Positions 1 to 4,417 of a stretch of DNA of 8,206 nucleotides are shown here, one piece after another (position 1 is the stretch's first letter; the number at the start of each line of letters is the position of its first letter). Made by a program: the position numbers and the translations under genes. The DNA comes from Spirochaetae bacterium HGW-Spirochaetae-7 (GTDB taxonomy: Bacteria; Spirochaetota; Spirochaetia; Treponematales; UBA12059), in NCBI GenBank assembly GCA_002839245.1, contig PGXR01000141.1, positions 1-8,206 of the forward strand, read 5' to 3'. The notes beneath the pieces are model-generated. The model did not search any database and was not told the DNA's origin. It saw only the letters and a program-made list of their open reading frames with translations.

Positions 1-831
1 CACGTGCGCAGCGAGAAGGACCCGTATACGCTGATGCGCATGGTCGACGTCAACGTCTTCAACACCGACAAGACGATGCGTCAGGCCAGGGCAAAGGGAG
101 CCAGGAAATATTTCTGCGTCTCCACCGACAAGGCCGCCAACCCCGTGAGCATGATGGGTGCCAGCAAGCGCATCATGGAGATGTTCCTGATGCGCCGCAG
201 CCTCGAACTGCCCGTTTCCACGGCCCGCTTCGCCAACGTGGCCTTCTCCGACGGCAGCCTCCTCTATGGCTTCAACCGACGCATGGAGAAGGACCAGCCC
301 CTGGCCGCCCCCAACGACGTGCGCCGCTACTTCGTCACCCAAAAGGAAGCAGGCGAGCTATGCCTCTGCTCCTGCCTCCTGGGCGACAACCGTGACGTCT
401 TTTTTCCCAAGCTCGACCAGGGCCTGAACCTGATCACCTTCAGCCAGATAGCCGAACGCTACCTGGAACGTGCCGGCTATGAACCCGTCCACTGCGCCAG
501 CGAGGAAGAGGCCCGCTCCCGCGTCGCGGAGCTGAAGCCCCAGCGCAAATGGCCCGTATACTTCTTCTCCAGCGATACTACCGGAGAAAAGGACTTCGAG
601 GAATTCTACACGGACAACGAGACCCTCGACATGGCCCGCTTCAGGAACCTCGGCATCATCAAGAACGAACCCACCTTCGACCAGGCCAAACTACAACACT
701 TCGAAACCCGCATCCGGCAGTTGCGCGCCGTCGGCTCCTGGACCCGTACTGACCTCATAGACCTCTTCAACACCATGATCCCCGAGTTCAACCACAAGGA
801 AACAGGAAAGTTCCTGGACGGGAGGATGTAA
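1..831 (+). CDS. Nucleotide-sugar 4,6-dehydratase, CapD/FlaA1/WbpM-like (5' end outside window)
   Basis: The frame is open from base 1 to the TAA at 829-831, so the gene starts before the window and its N-terminal NAD-binding Rossmann glycine motif is not visible. What remains has the catalytic stretch of the extended SDR dehydratases: STDKAANPVSMMGASK at about nt 121-168, where the usual YxxxK tyrosine is a methionine (MxxxK). That is the Ser/Met/Lys triad known from WbpM/CapD-type UDP-GlcNAc 4,6-dehydratases. RFANVAFSDGS follows at about nt 226-258. The last 110 or so residues form a tail rich in charged residues, ending ETGKFLDGRM, which is absent from short family members. Its expected role is making a 4-keto-6-deoxy UDP-sugar in the cytoplasm for surface glycan synthesis. 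The exact substrate cannot be read from the sequence. The last 299 bases recur, diverged, at 1802-2100. Confidence 0.85.
   Translation, partial: HVRSEKDPYTLMRMVDVNVFNTDKTMRQARAKGARKYFCVSTDKAANPVSMMGASKRIMEMFLMRRSLELPVSTARFANVAFSDGSLLYGFNRRMEKDQPLAAPNDVRRYFVTQKEAGELCLCSCLLGDNRDVFFPKLDQGLNLITFSQIAERYLERAGYEPVHCASEEEARSRVAELKPQRKWPVYFFSSDTTGEKDFEEFYTDNETLDMARFRNLGIIKNEPTFDQAKLQHFETRIRQLRAVGSWTRTDLIDLFNTMIPEFNHKETGKFLDGRM
532..830 (+). repeat. Dehydratase 3'-end repeat, copy 1 (intact gene)
   Basis: This stretch aligns without gaps to 1802-2100 at a constant offset of 1270 bases. A hand count gives about 43 differences in 299 positions (roughly 86% identity). Differences are uneven: 3 in 541-600, 9 in 601-660, 16 in 661-720, 13 in 721-780 and 1 in 781-830. 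The copies part company immediately after the stop-codon region (GTAAGTG here, GTAGAAA in copy 2). The copy also contains GGGAGG at 820-825, which serves as Shine-Dalgarno for the reading frame that starts at 832. Confidence 0.9.
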
Positions 832-1026
832 GTGAAGCCAGCATTGGTCAATAGCATAAAAATCAAGAATTTTCTGTCATTTGGACCAGATGCGCAAGAA
901 ATCGAGTTCAGGTCACTCAACATAGTCATTGGTCCCAATGGTTCTGGCAAATCAAACCTGCTTGAGGGGCTTGCCTTGATGCAGTCCGCTCCTGGAATCC
1001 TGAGTTCTCCCATACGGGAAGGCTGA
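832..1026 (+). pseudogene. Truncated AAA/RecF-OLD-like ATPase (N-terminal stub)
   Basis: The 64-codon frame starts with GTG directly after the dehydratase TAA, 6 nt downstream of GGGAGG at 820-825. The protein opens like the P-loop ATPases of the AAA_21/RecF/OLD group: SIKIKNFLSFGP, a short strand, then a perfect Walker A, GPNGSGKS, at residues 34-41. Reading stops at IREG* about 23 residues later. Walker B, the signature motif and the rest of the several-hundred-residue family fold are missing, and no other forward frame to 1100 continues it. I therefore call it a gene remnant cut at its 3' side. Full-length relatives are often found with defence genes, but this stub cannot hydrolyse ATP. 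Whether it is still translated as a leader-like peptide is unknown. Confidence 0.7.
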
Positions 1027-1028
1027 CA

Positions 1029-1042
1029 GGTAGTGTTCTACC
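1029..1042. promoter_or_regulatory. Short inverted repeat upstream of the YefM-like gene
   Basis: GGTAG-TGTT-CTACC is a perfect 5-bp inverted repeat with a 4-nt centre, 60 bases before the antitoxin ATG. The directly repeated hexamer GGTATC lies at 1066-1071 and 1073-1078, nearer the start. YefM-YoeB operons are autorepressed through palindromes overlapping their promoter, so these are candidate operators. The E. coli TGTACA core is not present and I could not identify a convincing -35/-10 pair. The function is an inference. Confidence 0.3.
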
Positions 1043-1101
1043 GCAAGCAACTGGCTTTTTTATAGGGTATCAGGTATCTTTCACACAAGGAGAGTTATCC
1101 T

Positions 1102-1332
1102 ATGAACAGTGTTTATCGACTCCGATCAGACGAACTTACACCCGAATTCATCACGATTTTAAAAAAGTCGTATCCGCATAAAGAGATAGAAATTACCATC
1201 GATGAGGTGATGGACGAAACCGAATACCTTATGAGTTCCTCTGCAAACAGGTTGCATCTGGAGAATGCGATAAAGAACATCGAACAACACACCAACCTTG
1301 TCAGTGTTCCTGTAGAAACGTTGATTCCGTGA
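1102..1332 (+). CDS. YefM/Phd-like antitoxin of a YoeB-type module
   Basis: This 76-residue protein is preceded by a strong ribosome-binding site (AAGGAGAG, 1087-1094, 7 nt before ATG). Its C-terminal half (DETEYLMSSSANRLHLENAIKNIE, residues ~39-62, quoted in two parts: DETEYLMSSSANR and LHLENAIKNIE) matches the toxin-wrapping arm of YefM antitoxins, which carry a DETxYLxxSPANxxRL pattern. The N-terminal half (MNSVYRLRSDELTPEF...) is not the standard YefM/Phd DNA-binding start and is only about 38 residues long. It probably uses a shorter or alternative dimerisation/DNA-binding fold. The last four bases overlap the toxin start (GTGA, 1329-1332), indicating translational coupling. The role is to neutralise the adjacent RNase toxin and, with it, to repress the operon. 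G+C is low: the line 1141-1200 is 35%. Confidence 0.8.
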   Translation: MNSVYRLRSDELTPEFITILKKSYPHKEIEITIDEVMDETEYLMSSSANRLHLENAIKNIEQHTNLVSVPVETLIP

Positions 1333-1583
1333 TTATCAGTTTCGATCCTACCGCGTTTCAGGACTACAATGAATGGGCCGCTGTAAACAGCAAGGTTTTC
1401 AGGCGAATTGGAGATTTGATCCGAGATATATGTAGGGACCCATTTAAAGGTGTTGGTAAACCGGAACCCTTAAAGCACAATCTTGCAGGATACTGGTCCA
1501 GACGTATTACAGATGAACATCGCTTAGTATATAAGTACACAAATGAAACCGTATATATAGTTTCCTGCAAATTTCATTACTGA
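1329..1583 (+). CDS. yoeB: YoeB/Txe-family mRNA interferase toxin
   Basis: The 84-residue protein is exactly the length of E. coli YoeB. It begins at GTG 1329, overlapping the antitoxin stop by four bases. The family's catalytic residues fall at the same numbers as in E. coli YoeB: Glu46 (in KPEPLKH), Arg65 (in TDEHRLVY) and the C-terminal His83-Tyr84. The GYWSRRI motif at residues 54-60 is also typical. YoeB enzymes cleave mRNA in the ribosomal A site and are held inactive by YefM. All active residues are intact, so the toxin should be functional. The coding sequence is A+T-rich (the line 1501-1560 is about 32% G+C) compared with about 60% in the sugar genes, consistent with recent acquisition. 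No terminator was recognised after the stop. Confidence 0.92.
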   Translation: MIISFDPTAFQDYNEWAAVNSKVFRRIGDLIRDICRDPFKGVGKPEPLKHNLAGYWSRRITDEHRLVYKYTNETVYIVSCKFHY

Positions 1584-1661
1584 ATATTTTCTGCCTATCG
1601 ACGCCTGCCTTGTATTGGAAAGTATACTGCACAGGTTTTTGCTTACTCAAAGGTGGAAAGA

Positions 1662-1724
1662 ATGGACACATTCCTGGACTGTTACAGGTACTGTCTGAGC
1701 ATATCCCCGCGTGAGGGATCGTAG
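1662..1724 (+). other. 20-codon frame with good RBS, ending inside the repeat element
   Basis: ATG at 1662 follows AAAGGTGG (about 1650-1657) at normal spacing and encodes MDTFLDCYRYCLSISPREGS before TAG at 1722-1724. The last residues are contributed by the repeat that begins near 1709. It could be the stump of a gene whose remainder was replaced by the repeat, or chance. I recognise no family. Around it (1584-1708) I see no other coding sequence, only the palindrome AGTATACT at 1621-1628. Confidence 0.2.
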
Positions 1725-1791
1725 CGTAAAGCCCGCAGCGCAGCGAGGACTTGGAGCGAAGAGCCCGACCCGGCCGAAGGTCGGGGCACGC
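1709..1791. repeat. Compact structured intergenic element
   Basis: This 83-bp G+C-rich stretch lies in otherwise A+T-rich spacer. Its ends are inverted (GCGTG at 1709-1713, CACGC at 1787-1791). Near the right end is a hairpin with a 7-bp stem, CCCGACC (1764-1770) with GGTCGGG (1779-1785), and loop CGGCCGAA. The middle is built of GCG/AGCG-rich repeats: CGCAGCGCAGCG at 1734-1745 and GGAGCGAAGAGC at 1753-1764. It has no convincing reading frame. It has the look of a dispersed REP/MITE-like or small structured-RNA element, and I have the impression of similar sequences in spirochaete genomes. Its right end lies 10 bases before the duplicated dehydratase fragment. Confidence 0.5.
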
Positions 1792-1801
1792 CCAATACTA
1801 A

Positions 1802-2101
1802 CTCAAGCCCCAGCGCAAGTGGCCCGTATACTTCTTCTCCAGCGACACCACCGGAGAAAAGGACTTCGAGGAATTCTACACCGACCATGAAACCCTGGAC
1901 ATGAACCGCTTCAAGAACCTCGGCGTCATCAAGAACGAGCCAGACTACGACGAGGCCAGGCTGACCCACTTCGAGTCCAGCATACGGCAGCTGCGCGCTC
2001 AGGGCACCTGGAGCCGGACTGACCTGATCGATCTTTTCAATACCATGATCCCCGAGTTCAACCACAAGGAAACAGGAAAGTTTCTGGACGGGAGGATGTA
2101 G
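1802..2101 (+). pseudogene. Headless second copy of dehydratase 3' end
   Basis: From 1802 the sequence encodes LKPQRKWPVYFFSSDTTG and continues in the same codon phase as the intact gene through to KFLDGRM and TAG at 2099-2101, a total of 99 residues. An in-frame TAA at 1799-1801 sits directly before it, so no longer protein can be made. The catalytic part is absent. The copy is about 86% identical in DNA to 532-830, with amino-acid changes concentrated in the middle (NEPDYDEARLTH versus NEPTFDQAKLQH). The frame has not decayed, which suggests a truncation too recent for frameshifts to accumulate. Internal translation from ATG 1901 is possible but no clear ribosome-binding site supports it. 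Confidence 0.85.
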
Positions 2102-2117
2102 AAAGCCTAACTGCCTG

Positions 2118-2132
2118 CTGCTGATTCAGCAG
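2118..2132. repeat. Small hairpin in the convergent spacer
   Basis: CTGCTG-ATT-CAGCAG forms a 6-bp stem between the dehydratase fragment and the end of the AbiEii gene. No T-run follows on either strand, so it is not a typical intrinsic terminator. A separate 10-bp palindrome, TATGCGCATA, lies at 2164-2173. The rest of 2102-2191 shows no gene. Confidence 0.3.
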
Positions 2133-2191
2133 AATATGTGTTTGACTATGCCTGTCTTCTTGTTATGCGCATATTTGGTGTGGTCAGGTGT

Positions 2192-3022
2192 TCATGCACT
2201 GTTCAGCGGATGGTCTGGCGGATGGAAATATGGAGAGCCCAGCAACCCGAACAGGCTCTCCTTGTCCAGAAGTGCGGCGTCATCCCTGCGTTCCAGGAAA
2301 GGTTCCACATCAGCGCGGATGGCACGGAAGTCGAGCTCGGTGAGGCGGCGAATAATTGCATTGCGCCACCCTTCCGGGATATCCGTTCCCGTCTGCAGGA
2401 GCGCTGCTTGTAACAGACTCGCGTTCGGTTCCACGGGCGGGCGGCGGGACTGATACCAGACGAGGTCGTACCAATCGCGGCCTTTGGCGTAGGGCCGCGA
2501 AAGGAGTGCGTGGATCTTGCCCGCCATCAGCGAGGGAAGGTCATGGTGCCGCACGGCGAATACCAGACGCCGGTTTACGATTCTTCTTTCCATCACGGCG
2601 CCTTTCGGTGGCTTCGTGTCGATTTCAAGTTTGATCGAAAGCTTCTGCTCGACCCTTCCGACGATCCCCGCTTCCTTGAGGAGGCCCGCGATCCTGATCC
2701 AGGCGACCTGGACGGTCTTGCGGTCGTTCCACGACAGCTCGGTATTGAAGCCAAGGCGCTGCAAGTCTATCTTGAGCTTCGTCATCCAGGGCAGCGGTTC
2801 ATAGGCTTCAGGTGTTTCGAGCGAGAAGTCCAGATCTTCGGAATAACGGGGCAGGTCGAAGAGAAAGCGGAGTGCTGTACCGCCAACGAAGGAGAGCCGC
2901 TCGAAGGCCCTTGATTCGTGGAGACTCCGGAGCGCACAGGCCTGGATGTACTCCCGGAGGATGTTTGTCCGCTCGATTGGATCATCCGAGCGGAGGGACA
3001 AGCCTATTGCATCATCTTTCAT
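2192..3022 (-). CDS. abiEii: AbiEii/AbiGii-type nucleotidyltransferase toxin
   Basis: This 276-residue protein belongs to the AbiEii toxins, DNA polymerase beta-like nucleotidyltransferases of type IV toxin-antitoxin systems. The signature motifs are in order: GGTALR at residues 47-52 followed by SEDLDF at 61-66 (metal-binding Asp63/Asp65), KLEID at 131-135, GKIHALLSR around Lys169, and KGRDWYDL at 180-187. All expected acidic and basic residues are present. The start is ATG at 3020-3022, overlapping the antitoxin stop as ATGA (3019-3022). GGAAGGGAG (plus-strand 3032-3040) lies 9 nt upstream, which argues against the longer open frame reaching 3184. Family members inhibit growth, and in some cases abort phage infection, by transferring nucleotides to a target; the target here cannot be inferred. 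A relic resembling its C-terminus lies at 3703-3815. Confidence 0.9.
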   Translation of the reverse strand: MKDDAIGLSLRSDDPIERTNILREYIQACALRSLHESRAFERLSFVGGTALRFLFDLPRYSEDLDFSLETPEAYEPLPWMTKLKIDLQRLGFNTELSWNDRKTVQVAWIRIAGLLKEAGIVGRVEQKLSIKLEIDTKPPKGAVMERRIVNRRLVFAVRHHDLPSLMAGKIHALLSRPYAKGRDWYDLVWYQSRRPPVEPNASLLQAALLQTGTDIPEGWRNAIIRRLTELDFRAIRADVEPFLERRDDAALLDKESLFGLLGSPYFHPPDHPLNSA

Positions 3023-3657
3023 AGCTCGATGCTCCCTTCCGCTGATTCGTCGGCGTACCGTATCCAGGCCTCGGCGGCCCTGACGAGTCGTGGAAGTCCC
3101 GTGCTTTTCATGGCTGCAACGAAGGACTCGGGATCTACCAAGGCAGCCTCGAAACGCATCGATTCCATGCGTGCCATGGTCCATTCACCAGCCTCCAGAT
3201 ACATGAGGTCCATGAGGGCCTTTTCCGGCGAAGCGATGTGGACGGGAGACCCCATGATGCTTTCACTTGCATAACCGGAGAACAAGTCCTGCCTGAGGCT
3301 TCTATAGACGAACCGCCCCCACGCATTGTCAAAGCGTTTGGTCGTCCTGGGGGATACGCTCGTATAGACGACAGTTTTCTCGGGAATGACTCCGTGGAAC
3401 GAGAGCGCCCAGCGTTCAGAGAGGTAGGAGGGGCGGTAGAGCGCCTCGGCGACGGCGGGACCCGTAAGGGGAACCTTCCGGTACAGCTCGGCGAAGGCAT
3501 AGAGGCCCCGACGAAGTTCGACGAGCCGCCCGTTCTTGCGGAAACGGTACAGGGAAGTCCGCAAGGACTCATCTCCCTCGCGAAAGAGGAGTGCGACCGA
3601 GGCATAATCAAAGTAGGCCTCCTTTTGAAAACATTCCAGGAGTGCTTCGAACTTCAT
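3019..3657 (-). CDS. abiEi: AbiEi-type antitoxin/transcriptional repressor
   Basis: The 212-residue protein lies directly upstream of the AbiEii toxin on the same strand. Residues about 11-57 form a winged helix ending in SLYRFRKNGRLVELRRGLYAF, as in AbiEi antitoxins, whose N-terminal domain binds the operon promoter. The larger C-terminal domain shows family hallmarks: YLSERWALSFHGVIPE (78-93) and ASPEKALMDLMYL (142-154). In known AbiE systems the antitoxin blocks toxicity without stable protein contact and represses its own operon. The ATG at 3657 has no Shine-Dalgarno. A near-consensus promoter places transcription start at this ATG, so translation is probably leaderless. G+C resembles the flanking genes (about 58% in the operon), unlike the YoeB module. 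Confidence 0.88.
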   Translation of the reverse strand: MKFEALLECFQKEAYFDYASVALLFREGDESLRTSLYRFRKNGRLVELRRGLYAFAELYRKVPLTGPAVAEALYRPSYLSERWALSFHGVIPEKTVVYTSVSPRTTKRFDNAWGRFVYRSLRQDLFSGYASESIMGSPVHIASPEKALMDLMYLEAGEWTMARMESMRFEAALVDPESFVAAMKSTGLPRLVRAAEAWIRYADESAEGSIEL

Positions 3658-3663
3658 ACCATG

Positions 3664-3692
3664 ATTATAGCACTATTTGTTCACTATCGCAA
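3664..3692 (-). promoter_or_regulatory. AbiE operon promoter with ATAGTG direct repeats; leaderless start
   Basis: On the minus strand, -35 TTGCGA (3692-3687, 4/6 match) and a perfect -10 TATAAT (3669-3664) are separated by 17 bp, and TGC precedes the -10 as an extended element. Standard spacing puts +1 at 3657, the A of the antitoxin ATG. Two ATAGTG hexamers (plus-strand CACTAT at 3671-3676 and 3682-3687), 11 bp apart, occupy the -10/-35 spacer. They are a plausible binding site for the AbiEi winged helix, which autoregulates such operons. The promoter match is seen directly; operator function is inferred. Confidence 0.7.
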
Positions 3693-3702
3693 ACGTAATA
3701 AT

Positions 3703-3815
3703 TCAGCTTCTGTTTACGACAGAACCTGGACCAGGAAATACCTTATAAACCGGCAAATTCCTGTCCGGTATACCCAGGAGCCCGTGCAGGCTCTCCTTGT
3801 ACAGATCGATTGATG
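3703..3815 (-). pseudogene. Probable relic of a second AbiEii C-terminus
   Basis: Read on the minus strand, this spacer encodes LYKESLHGLLGIP before a stop at 3703. The intact AbiEii toxin ends with LLDKESLFGLLGSP plus 14 residues. The DNA agrees: 3773-3804 matches 2238-2269 in 27 of 32 positions without gaps, in the same orientation and reading phase. A relic of another AbiE module just upstream of the present one is the simplest reading. The match is short, and upstream of it the similarity disappears into the rfbC leader, so chance is not excluded. Confidence 0.35.
3725..3749 (+). promoter_or_regulatory. Possible rfbC leader signals: palindrome and TATAAA
   Basis: CCTGG-A-CCAGG (3725-3735) is an 11-bp perfect palindrome. 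It is followed by TATAAA (3744-3749), a 5/6 match to a -10 box on the plus strand about 95 bases before the rfbC start. No acceptable -35 stands at the right distance, so this is only a candidate promoter region for the rhamnose genes, divergent from the AbiE promoter. Confidence 0.2.
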
Positions 3816-3831
3816 GGATTGCCTTGTGCAC

Positions 3832-3838
3832 GGAGGAG
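3832..3838 (+). promoter_or_regulatory. Ribosome-binding site fixing the rfbC start
   Basis: GGAGGAG stands 6 nt before ATG 3845. An upstream in-frame ATG at 3797 has no such site and would add 16 residues with no family similarity, so 3845 is the start. Confidence 0.8.
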
Positions 3839-3844
3839 TTCTCG

Positions 3845-4417
3845 ATGTCATTTGCCATCCGTCCTCTCTCAATCTCCGGCCTGTTTACCCTACTACCTGA
3901 GGCTTTCCGGGACTCCCGGGGTTGTTTTCTCGAGACCTGGGCCGAGCGGGATTTTCTGGCCGCCGGCCTTGACCTGCGCTTTGTCCAGGACAACCAGTCT
4001 ATGTCCCGCAAGGGAGTACTGCGTGGCCTCCACTATCAGAAATCTCATCCCCAAGGCAAGCTTGTCCGGGTGATCTCGGGCGAGATTTTTGACGTAGCCG
4101 TGGATCTCCGTACGGAATCGCCAACCTTTGGCCTGTGGGAAGGCGTTTTCTTGACTGGAGAAAAGCAGAACCAGTTGTATGTTCCGCCGGGGTTCGCCAA
4201 CGGATTCCTTGCCCTGTCAGACGATACGGTTGTCATCTATAAGTGTACGGACTACTACCACCCCGAGGACGAGTACGGGATTCGCTGGGACGACCCGCGC
4301 ATCGGGATCGCGTGGCCCGACCTTGGTATGGCCCCGTTCCTCTCTGTAAAGGATCAGTCCCTGCCTGGCTTCGATCCCACCAGAGCCTGCTTCAAGGCCG
4401 ACGGGAGTTCGCTATGA
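3845..4417 (+). CDS. rfbC: dTDP-4-dehydrorhamnose 3,5-epimerase
   Basis: RmlC is a cytoplasmic cupin that epimerises dTDP-4-keto-6-deoxyglucose at C3 and C5, the third step of dTDP-L-rhamnose synthesis. The 190-residue product has the normal length. Active-site positions match the Salmonella enzyme: Arg60 and His63 in VLRGLHYQ, Lys72 in GKLVRV, Tyr132 in IYKCTDYY and Asp170 in SVKDQSLPG (the His63-Asp170 dyad and tyrosine acid). FRDSRGCFLETW near the N-terminus and GIRWDDPRIGIAWP at 145-158 are also typical. One deviation is PPGFANGF at 114-121, where many relatives have His in place of Asn119. The stop overlaps the rfbD start by four bases (ATGA, 4414-4417), so the two are translationally coupled. 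The gene is also known as rmlC. Confidence 0.95.
   Translation: MSFAIRPLSISGLFTLLPEAFRDSRGCFLETWAERDFLAAGLDLRFVQDNQSMSRKGVLRGLHYQKSHPQGKLVRVISGEIFDVAVDLRTESPTFGLWEGVFLTGEKQNQLYVPPGFANGFLALSDDTVVIYKCTDYYHPEDEYGIRWDDPRIGIAWPDLGMAPFLSVKDQSLPGFDPTRACFKADGSSL

Noticed and set aside
606..1013. 135-codon minus-strand open frame
   Set aside because: It spans the opposite strand of the dehydratase tail and the ATPase stub, and shows no motif of its own.
1584..1801. Insertion sequence or integrase explaining the cargo block
   Set aside because: No transposase or recombinase frame and no target-site duplication could be found; only the structured repeat is present.
2118..2132. Hairpin as terminator for the AbiE operon or the dehydratase fragment
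   Set aside because: The stem is only 6 bp and no T-run follows on either strand.
2136..2914. Several plus-strand open frames of 90-134 codons
   Set aside because: They lie antisense to the AbiEii gene, which has full family motifs; they have no recognisable domains or ribosome-binding sites.
3022..3184. N-terminal extension of AbiEii to an upstream ATG
   Set aside because: It would overlap AbiEi by 165 bases and has no family similarity; ATG 3022 has an ATGA overlap and a strong Shine-Dalgarno.
3238..3813. 191-codon plus-strand open frame
   Set aside because: It is antisense to AbiEi and extends over its promoter; the composition is that expected from the opposite strand of a G+C-rich gene.
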